A stretch of DNA of 29,052 nt from Candidatus Bathyarchaeota archaeon (GTDB lineage: Archaea; Thermoproteota; Bathyarchaeia; 40CM-2-53-6). Numbering within the stretch: the stretch's first letter is position 1; every line of letters starts with the position of its first letter. The stretch is from positions 56,691 to 85,742 of the forward strand of contig VBBQ01000011.1 of assembly GCA_005888755.1 (NCBI GenBank), written 5' to 3'. The notes under the pieces are model-generated. The model ran no database searches, was not told the DNA's origin, and saw only the letters and a list, made by a program, of their open reading frames with translations. Position numbers and translations under genes: made by a program. Shown one piece after another: positions 8,112-15,469 of this stretch.

Positions 8112-8519
8112 GTGGAGCCATCTCTATTGAGCGCTGCAGACGACAAATTGTCTCAGTTCTCCGGCAAGAAACACATCAGCATCGAAACTTACCGGAAGAC
8201 CGGAGATCCTGTCCGCACACCGGTCTGGTTCGTTGAAGAGAACGGAGAATTGTTCGTCCGAACTGACTCTGAAACTGGAAAGATAAAGCGAATACGCAAT
8301 AATCCAAGGGTTCGCGTCGCTAGTTGCAACATGCGCGGAACCGTCAAGGGTTCATGGCTCGAAGGGGAGGCTCGAATAATCGATCCGGAATCCTCCAAAC
8401 ATGTTTTCTCTCTTCTTAGAAAGAAGTACGGAATACCCTACCGGCTCATCAGGTTTGCCGAAGGGTTCAGCAGGAGCAAAGCAAGGCCAGTCGGCTTAGC
8501 AATTCGAATCGGTTCTTGA
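8112..8519 (+). CDS. PPOX-class F420-dependent oxidoreductase-like protein
   Basis: A 135-residue split beta-barrel protein starting at GTG 8112. The segments KHISIETYRKTGDPVRTPVWFV, GELFVRTDSETGKIKRIRNNPRVRVASC and KGSWLEGEARIID follow the pattern of PPOX-class F420-dependent enzymes of the Rv2061-like type: substrate strand, cofactor-phosphate-binding KIKRIRNNP, and the 'G.a.i.' strand. The basic K-x-x-R-x-x-N-N-P motif fits binding of a phosphate-bearing deazaflavin. It ends a four-gene run that starts with another split-barrel gene. The reaction and substrate are unknown. Confidence 0.85.
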   Translation: MEPSLLSAADDKLSQFSGKKHISIETYRKTGDPVRTPVWFVEENGELFVRTDSETGKIKRIRNNPRVRVASCNMRGTVKGSWLEGEARIIDPESSKHVFSLLRKKYGIPYRLIRFAEGFSRSKARPVGLAIRIGS

Positions 8520-8555
8520 TTCCTTAGCGCGCCACGCCTCTAGCAGTGAAACTGG

Positions 8556-8764
8556 CCTATTATCAGCCCTGATCTCGAAAATGGGCGGGGCACTCAAGAC
8601 TACCTAGAAAATCGTTCACGATCAGGCGAAAAAACCCGATAAATCGCCACCCCGTCCAAGCCCAGATTGCGCCCTGACCCGCCCGTTTCGCCCATTGTCA
8701 ATGCCAGACAGGAAATGTTTCCTGGACAGTAGGGGGTCTTAGCGACTCGACCTCGCGTCGCACA
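8556..8764 (-). repeat. Dispersed ~210-base repeat, copy A (minus orientation)
   Basis: Read on the minus strand, this stretch matches 23977-24186 over nearly its full length, at roughly 75-80 percent identity by eye. The best conserved part is the first 60 bases, including GCGACGCGAGGTCGAGTCGC. Internal hairpins include a near-perfect palindrome at 8709-8724 (CAGGAAA/TTTCCTG) and GGCGA/TCGCC at 8625-8629 and 8644-8648. No reading frame is conserved. It fills most of the 357-base gap between the F420-type gene and the ferredoxin gene, and in its own orientation it lies downstream of the ferredoxin. It may be a structured RNA element or a non-autonomous mobile element. Confidence 0.8.
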
Positions 8765-8876
8765 AGTGGACAGTTCAGACTGATCATAAAGAGCAAATTG
8801 ATCTTACTGGGACAGGTGCACTATATCTCGTCGCAGAGGCAGCTCTATGTCTGCCTAGAGCTCCGAGCCGAATATT

Positions 8877-9275
8877 CTAGGGTTCGGTGATCTTTATCGC
8901 TTGAACGGGGCACTGGATCTCGCATGCTCTGCAGAAGATACAGTCCTGTTCCCGAGCCGGATCGGCCTTCCAGTTCGCCAACGGCGCCTTTCCACTATCA
9001 TTGGTAACGCCTTTGTCCATCTTCTCCTGTTCGCCGGGAAGTTCCATCCGGTCGAACACGTTGACGGGGCAGACGGTTATGCAGATGCCGTCAGCGATGC
9101 AAATGTCAAAGTCCACACCCACGTTACTCCCATGGACTCCGTACTCCTTGCTCACCCCGTTCTTGTAGAGAACCTTGTGCTGAATATGCGTCTCTTTTGT
9201 AGGCCACTGGTTTGGAAAACTAGCGTCCTCGATGAGCTTCCGAACGTTTCCTTCTGCCAAAGTAAATCCTTCCAC
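8877..9275 (-). CDS. Zinc-containing 7Fe-type ferredoxin
   Basis: An electron-carrier ferredoxin with the N-terminal zinc extension known from Sulfolobus and Thermoplasma ferredoxins. The zinc ligands are present as the HxxH in THIQHK, a His in YGVHGS, and an Asp in KADPAREQ. The first cluster motif is CIADGICITVCP, where Asp replaces the second Cys, as in family members carrying a 3Fe-4S cluster. The second motif, CIFCRACEIQCP, is complete for 4Fe-4S. GTG 9275 was chosen because the TATA box at 9294-9302 would lie inside a longer product; TTG 9323 (148 residues) and TTG 9260 are alternatives. It probably serves 2-oxoacid oxidoreductases or similar enzymes. Confidence 0.92.
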   Translation of the reverse strand: MEGFTLAEGNVRKLIEDASFPNQWPTKETHIQHKVLYKNGVSKEYGVHGSNVGVDFDICIADGICITVCPVNVFDRMELPGEQEKMDKGVTNDSGKAPLANWKADPAREQDCIFCRACEIQCPVQAIKITEP

Positions 9276-9293
9276 ACGAGCCCTTGTTAACGG

Positions 9294-9302
9294 CATATAA
9301 AA
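9294..9302 (-). promoter_or_regulatory. TATA box of the ferredoxin gene
   Basis: On the minus strand the sequence GGTTTTATATGCC gives a strong archaeal TATA box. It lies about 24 bases before GTG 9275, so transcription would start at or next to that codon (leaderless). This argues against the in-frame TTG at 9323 as start. Confidence 0.6.
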
Positions 9303-9319
9303 CCGTTGAATGGATTCTG

Positions 9320-9600
9320 TCAAGTCTCTGGTCGGTTGACCGTTGGACTTGGCTTCGGAGCATCGACTCTGAGGATTACCGTAGTTGTCGGGTTCCCCTT
9401 CACAGCTTCAACTGCTCCGCCTTGCAGCCCCATCTGGGCCCGTGAACGGTCGAACCTCAACCGTCCACGCCGGGACAGGTTGACCGCGGCAACCACATCC
9501 CGGTCCATCATACGCCTACACTTCTGACACCATTCTCATCGGCTAGGAATAACCAACGACTTCAACCTCTCCCGCAGTCCCGAAGAGTGTACTAGGTTGT
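9320..9600 (-). pseudogene. tnpB: Remnant of IS200/IS605-family tnpB (C-terminal end)
   Basis: On the minus strand the frame reads EWCQKCRRMMDRDVVAAVNL, then SRRGRLRFDRS, then AVEAVKGNPTTTVILRVDA. This is the C-terminal end of an archaeal TnpB: the second half of the zinc ribbon (CxxC), the DRDV motif with the third RuvC acidic residue, and the family tail. Just upstream the frame is broken by a TGA at about 9541-9543, and weaker similarity (a DCGRG-like first zinc-ribbon half) appears only in another frame near 9570-9585. The RuvC I and II parts are missing, so the gene is dead. It sits directly upstream of the ferredoxin promoter. The upstream limit is approximate. Confidence 0.8.
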
Positions 9601-9655
9601 TACAACACACGTATTCACGTGCCTTCAGCCATACTCTGCTCTAGGCCGGTCGACA

Positions 9656-10078
9656 ATGCGCACCCAGATCTCCACCCTATTCCACGAAACAGTGAACGAA
9701 TGTTTCCGAAACGCGCTCGACGGAATGGGACCGACGGTCCGCGATGTAATCTACGATCTACTTTCAAAGAAAGGAATTGAACAGTCAGAAATATCCTCCC
9801 GCTTTGACGATGTCGTCGCGATACTGACAGATTCTCTCGGAGCAAGCGCTCGCGTTCTCATCTACAGGACAATGACTTTACTGTGTCAAGAATACCAAAT
9901 GAGAGCAGATTTCAACTATCAAGACTCTCTCCGAGATAGAATGATCCTGCTCAGAGATCGAGTGGTCGATGATCATCTTTATCCAAAACGGGTACAACGA
10001 AACGATCCGATCTTCTCAACACCTAGCAACACTCAGCTTAGCGAGAATCCTCGCGTGGCAATTGCAGGAAAAAAATAA
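9656..10078 (+). CDS. NitrOD5-domain-like small helical protein
   Basis: A 140-residue, mostly helical protein. Residues 7-83 fit the pattern of the NitrOD5 domain seen in Thaumarchaeota and relatives: FHETVNECFRNALDGMGPTV, then a VIYDLLSKKGIEQSEI segment, and FDDVVAILTDSLGASARVLIYRTM. In family members such domains are often linked to signal-responsive regulators, but the biochemical role is not established. The remaining 55 residues are polar and Arg/Asp rich, with no recognised domain. ATG 9656 is the first start in the frame. It lies between the tnpB remnant and the tRNA-Ser gene. Domain naming is from recalled pattern and should be treated as moderate. Confidence 0.6.
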   Translation: MRTQISTLFHETVNECFRNALDGMGPTVRDVIYDLLSKKGIEQSEISSRFDDVVAILTDSLGASARVLIYRTMTLLCQEYQMRADFNYQDSLRDRMILLRDRVVDDHLYPKRVQRNDPIFSTPSNTQLSENPRVAIAGKK

Positions 10079-10299
10079 AAAATATCGAATCTGCCCATAT
10101 ACCGAGCGCGAGTCCACGTCTCGCATCCAGCTTGTTAGCTTTCTTCGACTCCACCGGACCAGTGATTCCTTAGCAAGCCATCTGGCCATCAGTAGACTCT
10201 TGACATTGACCAGGCGCCCTCACCCCGCGGCCCGATTGAACCGCTCTCAGCTGGCGCTTGCCAGGAATCTTGCTATGTCTACCTTAGGTTCGAAAGTGG

Positions 10300-10306
10300 T
10301 TTAAGA
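10300..10306 (+). promoter_or_regulatory. TATA-like box upstream of tRNA-Ser
   Basis: TTTAAGA at 10300-10306 is centred 27 bases before the first base of the tRNA gene, the standard archaeal TATA-to-start distance. No other AT-rich box lies at a suitable distance. Confidence 0.5.
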
Positions 10307-10329
10307 CCGGTATTCTAGTCGCGTTCCAC

Positions 10330-10445
10330 GCCGGGATGGCTGAGTGGTTAAGGCGACGGCCTCGAGATCTCAAGAGACAAGGGCCAGGACACGACAGCCG
10401 TTGGGCGTCACGCCCTCGTGGGTTCGAATCCCACTCCCGGCGCCA
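10330..10445 (+). tRNA. tRNA-Ser(CGA) with a 29-base intron at position 37/38
   Basis: The acceptor arms GCCGGGA (10330-10336) and TCCCGGC (10435-10441) pair fully, with discriminator G, as expected for serine, and an encoded CCA (10443-10445). The anticodon stem ACGGC/GCCGT is at 10356-10360 and 10397-10401. The loop reads CT-CGA-G, then an insertion from about 10367 to 10395, then A, which gives anticodon CGA at 10363-10365 and a canonical archaeal intron site. The variable arm is long (GGGCG-TCA-CGCCC), confirming a class II tRNA, and the T-arm is GTGGG-TTCGAAT-CCCAC. Exact splice points may shift by a base or two. It reads UCG codons. Confidence 0.95.
10425..10444 (+). repeat. tRNA-Ser 3' end, first copy of 20-base direct repeat
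   Basis: The last 20 bases of the tRNA region, from the T-loop through the first two C of CCA, recur exactly at 11678-11697. This is the pattern left by site-specific integration into a tRNA 3' end, where the intact tRNA carries one attachment site. Confidence 0.75.
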
Positions 10446-10751
10446 TATTCCGAGCTTTAGTGCCCAATACGAAAATAGGAAATCGACTTTTTCATGAATG
10501 GGGCGTCCCGGATCTCAGTCTCGTTCTTCCAAGCTGCTTGTCTTTTCGGGGTTGTTTTTGACATTCATGCGGAAGAGGACGCTTTGTCTTGTGCTGGCAT
10601 TTGCGCTTGGAATCGCCGTTTCTGTGAGGGGGTAGCTGTTTCTAGGGCGTTTCCGATGCGGAGTCTAGGGGAGGGGCGATAGCTTGTGTTCGTTAAGAAA
10701 AAGTTACCACGCGTCCTGCATTTGCCGTTGAGGGTTGAGCTTCTTAGCCTA
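10446..10751. other. Intergenic segment without a recognised gene
   Basis: No convincing gene is visible here. The only curiosity is a 22-codon frame at 10567-10635 (+) that reads like an isolated signal peptide, MRKRTLCLVLAFALGIAVSV, followed at once by a stop. It may be a leftover of a secreted-protein gene or chance. Confidence 0.4.
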
Positions 10752-11177
10752 CTAGCCAAACAAGTGAATTGGTCCCCAGCCGAAGAGGAAATCGTAGGCC
10801 AAGTTTCCCGTGAAGAGAATTATGTTCATGGTGAGGAGAAAGATCACGATTTTTCCTGATTCGAGCTGCTTCTTCAAGAGGAGTTCTCTGCCGGGTTTCT
10901 TCGATAGAACCTGAACTAATCCGTAACCGATGATCGCATAGATGACTACGTCCAAAGCGAAGAATGGCCAGGCGTAGTTGGTTCCGGTTTGTAGGCATGG
11001 TGGAGGGCATCCTCTGGTGTATCCTTTCCATGGAAATGGGAGGCCGAAGGCTTGCCATTCGCCCCCTGGCGAGGGAGTGTCGGTTAGCGGGAGGAAGCCT
11101 GTGGCTAGGGCTATGATTGAGGCTAGGCCGAAGAGGGCGAGAAGGGTCCGGAGACCAAGTATGTTTTTCCTTTCCAT
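10752..11177 (-). CDS. Small three-helix membrane protein, unknown function
   Basis: I do not recognise this 141-residue protein. It has three hydrophobic segments at about residues 10-32, 70-92 and 107-130. A loop of about 35 residues between the first two contains GCPPPCLQTG, a CxxxC pair that could form a disulfide or bind metal if the loop is outside the cell. A basic stretch, LSKKPGRELLLKKQLESGK, separates helices 2 and 3 and is probably cytoplasmic. ATG 11177 is the natural start, since hydrophobic sequence begins soon after it. The gene lies inside the 1.25-kb segment bounded by the tRNA-derived repeat, so it may be cargo of that segment. Confidence 0.72.
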   Translation of the reverse strand: MERKNILGLRTLLALFGLASIIALATGFLPLTDTPSPGGEWQAFGLPFPWKGYTRGCPPPCLQTGTNYAWPFFALDVVIYAIIGYGLVQVLSKKPGRELLLKKQLESGKIVIFLLTMNIILFTGNLAYDFLFGWGPIHLFG

Positions 11178-11269
11178 GATTCAGCTAAGTGTCAGAAGTT
11201 TCGCAAAAATGCTCTGTAACCTAGGATGTTCGGGTTTCTCTCTTACGAATATACCATCTAACGATCTCA

Positions 11270-11590
11270 ATGCGTGCGAGTCCCTGCTTGACAGGTCCTA
11301 GCCCCGAATCTGAAGAGGAGTACTTGGCGATATCACGTTGGCGTGAGACCGAGAGGACTCTCATGATAAGTGCGATTCATGAGATGATAGAAGAGGCGAG
11401 GAAAAAGGCAAAGTCCAACCGCGCTCCAGCGAACCAGAGAGTAAGATGGACTCGTCTCGCAGGTCAGCTAATTTAGTATTAGGATTCTATTCTGACGAGC
11501 ATGACCCAAGAAGCGATGGAGAGGGAGATGAGCTTGAAAGAGTTCATCGAATACGTGGACGGCACCCGCGTAATTCCCTCCGACCGATAA
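11270..11590 (+). pseudogene. Probable decayed small gene with two in-frame TAG codons
   Basis: From ATG 11270 the frame gives 68 protein-like residues, including RWRETERTLMISAIHEMIEE and RAPANQRVRWTRLAGQLI. It then meets TAG (11474), TAT, TAG (11480), and continues open and protein-like (DSILTSMTQEAMEREMSLKE) to TAA at 11588. The composition before and after the stops is consistent, and a tryptophan and a lysine codon would each become TAG by one base change. I read this as a gene broken by point mutation. It could also be two short genes (the second from ATG 11501). Function is unknown. The rest of the 11178-11746 gap holds only the tRNA-derived repeat. Confidence 0.45.
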
Positions 11591-11677
11591 CCAAGTGGAG
11601 CGTTCTTCTACGTCTAAGTCGAGATACCCACGGTTCTCACGCTTGGGCCGGACACTTTTGGGATTAGAGCTGAGAGC

Positions 11678-11697
11678 CGAATCCCACTCCCGGCGCC
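11678..11697 (+). repeat. Second copy of the tRNA-Ser 3'-end repeat (att-like)
   Basis: Twenty bases identical to 10425-10444, the end of tRNA-Ser, 1253 bases downstream and in the same orientation. No other tRNA parts surround it, so it is not a second tRNA gene. It probably marks the far end of an integrated segment (10446-11677). No integrase gene is visible inside. Confidence 0.75.
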
Positions 11698-11746
11698 TTA
11701 GGCGAGGGGAACAAAATGCTTTCCGGAAATTTAACTGTCCGCTAAT

Positions 11747-12568
11747 CTATTCTTTCTTGAACTTGTTCCAGAAGTGCTGTTTGTGTTTGGCGATTCTGGC
11801 CGCTTTCTCTACACCGGCATCAATGTCCTTGCTGTCCGACTTTTCGGTTTGATCACCTGTCGAACCTTCTGACGTTCCTATCGCCGATTTCGTGCTTGTT
11901 GAACCTCCACCAGTGCCCGGTTTCACCTCTCCCTTCAGCGGCGCCCCATCAACTTCGTTCAGGTCCACTTTTGGTTTTTCAGCTTCTTGTCCATCGCCTG
12001 TTTCGACAAGTGTGATCTTGAACTCGCACTCCGTTGCGCCTTGCGACATACAGCGGACCTCTTTTGCTTGAACTGTCTTGTCGAGTACTTCGGCGAATAT
12101 TCCAGCTAGGAAACCGCTCGTGAATATGCAGTTCGGTTCTTCCGAGAACCCGTTCTCCGTGGCTTCAAAACAGTTGACTACAACAATGCTTGCGCTGCTC
12201 TTATCGAAATCGAGCCCGTCAATCCTGATCTTGCCCAGTCCAAGGTTCGTGTCTTCCAGCGCTGAATGAACCAGGTTTTCCAAACTCTGCCTACTCTGCT
12301 CGCCGGTAGATCCAATGCTTTCTCTGAAAATGCTCCCCTCATGTACCCCTATTCCACTAGCCAAGTAAGAGAGGAAGGGCGCTGACTGATCTCCGACCAG
12401 TCTTTCGAGAGCCTCCCGCATAATCCGGATAACATCTCTCCTCAGAATGATCATTTTCTGTCCAAAGAACGACACTTCTCCCCTGTTGTCGTTGAAACGG
12501 AGCTGATTCACCGATCCTACGAGTCGTCGGAGGTCATAACCAGTAGATTTCTTGGGGCTAGTTTGCAA
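11747..12568 (-). CDS. V4R-domain protein with low-complexity C-terminal tail
   Basis: A 273-residue cytoplasmic protein. Residues about 125-188 match the V4R (4-vinyl reductase / hydrocarbon-binding) domain: strand IVVVNCFEATENGF, helix FTSGFLAGIFAEVLDKTV, then AKEVRCMSQGATECEFKI. Cys133, Cys147, Cys173 and Cys181 occupy the usual cysteine positions, and the domain binds small molecules or metal in known members. Residues 30-115 form a preceding alpha/beta region common in V4R proteins. Residues 190-273 are Gly/Ser/Thr/Lys-rich and probably disordered. The start overlaps the end of the MinD-like gene by 11 bases, so translation is likely coupled. It probably senses a ligand for the ATPase or surface-protein system of this operon. 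Confidence 0.82.
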   Translation of the reverse strand: MQTSPKKSTGYDLRRLVGSVNQLRFNDNRGEVSFFGQKMIILRRDVIRIMREALERLVGDQSAPFLSYLASGIGVHEGSIFRESIGSTGEQSRQSLENLVHSALEDTNLGLGKIRIDGLDFDKSSASIVVVNCFEATENGFSEEPNCIFTSGFLAGIFAEVLDKTVQAKEVRCMSQGATECEFKITLVETGDGQEAEKPKVDLNEVDGAPLKGEVKPGTGGGSTSTKSAIGTSEGSTGDQTEKSDSKDIDAGVEKAARIAKHKQHFWNKFKKE

Positions 12569-13343
12569 TCTTTGTCGCTCCTGACAATTCTCTCTCCAAA
12601 GTATCTACGGCTTCAGTTACCTTCTTGGCAAAGGCAGAGTCGGGATTGTCTACGACGAAAACGGATCTGCTGAGGTTGTTGATGACGTCGAGCTGGAACT
12701 CGAATGCTTGCAGGAAATGTGATCTGAACAGCTGGGATAGTTCCTGGCCGACTTTTACAGCGTCCTTGATCCGGACACCTGGCGGGATCATGTTCAGGGT
12801 GAGGAAGGTGGGCTTCTCGAATGTTTCTGCCAAGAGGACCATGACCGCAGTTCCAAAGAGGTCTTGTTGGTCGACCCTAGAAACAAGCACCAGCGCGTCG
12901 CAGCAGCCCATCGCAAGAACGGTATCGTTCTCGACCCCTGGATGAGTGTCGACTATAATGTAGTCAAGCTTGTTTTGCTCGCCAACCTTCTGAATTGTGT
13001 CCTGAAATACTTCGACTTCCAGACCAGACTTTAGCAGGCGAAGCATGTCCTCCACCTTGTTGCTTGCGGGACAGAAGAACAGTCCTCCTTTCTTGAGGTT
13101 GAACCTCTGTGTCAGATCTATCACGACATCTGCTGGTGTTGCATCTCCAAGAAAGATATCTGTGAGCGTTGCCTTGATCTCGCTTTTTTTCACGCCGAAA
13201 AGCACGTGTAAACCTGGTCCGGACAAGTCCAGATCCATGACTCCTACTCTCCGGTTCTTAGCGAGTATTGCCGCTAGATTCGCGGTTAGAGTTGTTTTTC
13301 CGGTTCCTCCTTTGAACGAGTGAACAGCGATTACCTTGGTCAT
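12558..13343 (-). CDS. MinD/ParA-family P-loop ATPase
   Basis: A 261-residue ATPase of the MinD/ParA/Mrp class. The deviant Walker A is KGGTGKTT at residues 11-18 with the signature lysine. The switch I region is VMDLDLSGPGLH at 35-46, and the Walker B-like segment is YIIVDTHPGVEND at about 127-139. No C-terminal amphipathic membrane-targeting helix of the bacterial MinD kind is obvious. Its ATG overlaps the stop of the upstream PKD gene as ATGA (13340-13343), and its end overlaps the V4R gene. Such ATPases position or assemble cell structures; here the partner is probably the short cytoplasmic tail of the PKD protein, which is an inference from gene order. Confidence 0.9.
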   Translation of the reverse strand: MTKVIAVHSFKGGTGKTTLTANLAAILAKNRRVGVMDLDLSGPGLHVLFGVKKSEIKATLTDIFLGDATPADVVIDLTQRFNLKKGGLFFCPASNKVEDMLRLLKSGLEVEVFQDTIQKVGEQNKLDYIIVDTHPGVENDTVLAMGCCDALVLVSRVDQQDLFGTAVMVLLAETFEKPTFLTLNMIPPGVRIKDAVKVGQELSQLFRSHFLQAFEFQLDVINNLSRSVFVVDNPDSAFAKKVTEAVDTLERELSGATKIAN

Positions 13344-15469
13344 TCTTTATCCTTCTTCAACTGGTCTTTCACCGACTGGAAGAATTCCTGGTTCTCGATC
13401 CGTCCCGCTTCCGCCTTGACAGCCTCAAGATCAATCTTCAACCTCGCGTGAGTCACCTTGTGTCTCCTGAAGGCCAGGAAAGTGCCGATCAACAGCGCCG
13501 CGATTAGAGCTGCAAGGATTCCGAAATAGTACAATGGAAAAGAGACGTTACTACTCGACTGGATTGGTTGGACAGTAATCGGGCTGGACGTTACAGACAT
13601 CGTGGACCCGGTGTTATCGTGAACCGTAACCGTGATGGTGTAGGTCGCAGAGGACGACCCGGCCCCCAGTGAATAAATGTGGCTGTCCGTTGTCGGAGGG
13701 CCCGAAATCGTGTCAGTGGTTCCATCACCCCAGTTCACAGTGGTAGTCGCAATCGTCCCATCAGGATCAGATGCCGAAATGGTAATGACTATCGACTGTC
13801 CCGATGTGGCGGCAGTCGCGGACTGCGTTAGCGCGATCGTCGGAGGCCTGTCGGTGATCGTCACTGTTTGTGTAGAGACGTTTGTGGAGCCGCTGTTGTC
13901 TGTAACGTTTAGCTTCACCGAGTACGTGCCGGCAATGGAGTAGCTATGAGTCGGAGTGGCTCCTGATCCTGTCGATCCATCTCCGAAATCCCACGAGTAG
14001 CCTACTACTGTTCCGTCAGGGTCATAACTTGTAGTTCCGTCGAAGTTCACTGAAACCGATGTGAGAATAGTTCCGGTTGTGAAAGTGAAACTAGCGATAG
14101 GGATCCTATCTTGCAACTGGATAGTCTTCGTCGCTCTTCCAGAATTCGGCGGAGACGCTGAGTCGGCCCCTGCTACGTTTAGCGACCACAAGCCTCCAGG
14201 CTCGATACCTGGAGAATATGTCCCAACCCAGAGGTTGAGGGTTGAGTCGTAGACGAGCTGTGTGATCGTATCATTGTGTCCACCCCCTGAGAATAGGAGG
14301 AAGGCGGCTGCTTGGCCTGTTTGATCGGTTAGCTCGGTTAGGTCGGGGTATTGGATTGTGGCATTGAACTTGATCTGTTCGCTTATCGCAAAGTAAGACT
14401 TGGAAGTAATTGTGACCGTCAAAGTGGCAGGTTGGAGCTGGGGCGATGCGGTTACGGCTGTACCGGGGCCTGTGTTTCCGAATCCGTCATCAAACCCGTT
14501 TACGGCCAGAGTCGCAGTCCAGGTGCCTGTCTGGTTGCCGGGAAAAGTCCTGTAAGTTGCGTTAAAGGTCTGAGCGACGTTGTCATAGACAGTTGTGAGT
14601 GAGACACTGTTTCCGCCAGCCCCTGTTACAAGTACTAACGCAGTCCCACTATTAGCATATTGTCCGTCAGGGTAGCGCGCGGCAAACGAGAATTTCATCG
14701 TCTCTGTTCTCTCATACGAGGTTTTGCTCGCACTCAACGCCGAAACCGACACTAACGCAGCTTTTACAGCAAAACCATGAGCATCGGCCGGGTTCTTTGC
14801 AGTACTCTTGCCCGTAATCGTGATCACGTAGTTGTCGAGAACAGCATTTCTAGGAATCTTCCAAGAACCCGTGACCAGCCCTGTGGAAGAAGCTATGGCT
14901 GTGGCATTGAGCACCACGGTTGAGGTTGTCTGGGTTCGGATGATTATCGTTGTAGTCTCGGAGGCATTGTATCCACTCGCTCTTATTCCGATTGTCTCTG
15001 TTCTTTGGTATTCTATCTTGTCGGTGACAATGAAATAGAACCCGCTCGGTGTCACGGCGACGGGATTGCTAGCAACCGCTGGTTTCATTTGGTTAACCCA
15101 GCCAACGTACTGTCCTACCAGAGAGCTTGTTCCGCGACCCACAAACGCGGCACTCGGATATGCTAGGATAATCCCGAACTGAGTCTCACCGAGAGACGTT
15201 GTGTAGTTTTCAGCTATGGAACCCCATATTCTCGTTGAGGGATCTCGAACAAAGAAGTTGAACTGGTACTGTGTTCCAGGAAGAGCCCCAGAAACACTCA
15301 GAATCAGAGTGATCGAGTACCCCTCTTGCGACATAAACGGCAAAGGTGTGAGCGCGTACTGTGTTCCAGTGGTAGGAGCATGAACCAATGGCAGACTTGC
15401 AAAGGCGAATGTGCTAAGAGCGGAGAGAACCAATAGGACAGCGTACCTAGTCGCTTTGGCTTGTGGCAC
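13340..15469 (-). CDS. Secreted, membrane-anchored protein with two PKD domains
   Basis: A surface protein of about 709 residues. From GTG 15469 the N-terminus is a typical signal peptide (KATRYAVLLVLSALSTFAFA), with a GGGGAG ribosome-binding-like stretch upstream; an in-frame TTG at 15580 would add 37 polar residues and is less likely. The ectodomain consists of repeated beta-sandwich modules with SYFAISEQIKFNATIQYPD-like strands. It ends in two PKD domains, each with a WDFGDGS or VNWGDGT motif. A transmembrane helix (FGILAALIAALLIGTFLAF) and a 40-residue charged, coiled-coil-prone cytoplasmic tail close the protein. It leads a tight operon with the MinD-like ATPase and V4R protein. Adhesion or an S-layer-linked role is likely; the ligand is unknown. 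Confidence 0.85.
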   Translation of the reverse strand: MPQAKATRYAVLLVLSALSTFAFASLPLVHAPTTGTQYALTPLPFMSQEGYSITLILSVSGALPGTQYQFNFFVRDPSTRIWGSIAENYTTSLGETQFGIILAYPSAAFVGRGTSSLVGQYVGWVNQMKPAVASNPVAVTPSGFYFIVTDKIEYQRTETIGIRASGYNASETTTIIIRTQTTSTVVLNATAIASSTGLVTGSWKIPRNAVLDNYVITITGKSTAKNPADAHGFAVKAALVSVSALSASKTSYERTETMKFSFAARYPDGQYANSGTALVLVTGAGGNSVSLTTVYDNVAQTFNATYRTFPGNQTGTWTATLAVNGFDDGFGNTGPGTAVTASPQLQPATLTVTITSKSYFAISEQIKFNATIQYPDLTELTDQTGQAAAFLLFSGGGHNDTITQLVYDSTLNLWVGTYSPGIEPGGLWSLNVAGADSASPPNSGRATKTIQLQDRIPIASFTFTTGTILTSVSVNFDGTTSYDPDGTVVGYSWDFGDGSTGSGATPTHSYSIAGTYSVKLNVTDNSGSTNVSTQTVTITDRPPTIALTQSATAATSGQSIVITISASDPDGTIATTTVNWGDGTTDTISGPPTTDSHIYSLGAGSSSATYTITVTVHDNTGSTMSVTSSPITVQPIQSSSNVSFPLYYFGILAALIAALLIGTFLAFRRHKVTHARLKIDLEAVKAEAGRIENQEFFQSVKDQLKKDKE

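Noticed and set aside
9306-9527. Plus-strand 73-residue frame
   Set aside because: It is the complement of the TnpB remnant, whose family motifs are on the minus strand.
11474-11482. The two TAG codons read as pyrrolysine sites
   Set aside because: TAG is an ordinary stop for many genes here (for example those ending at 7003, 8099, 21081, 22675 and 23923), and no pyrrolysine machinery is visible.
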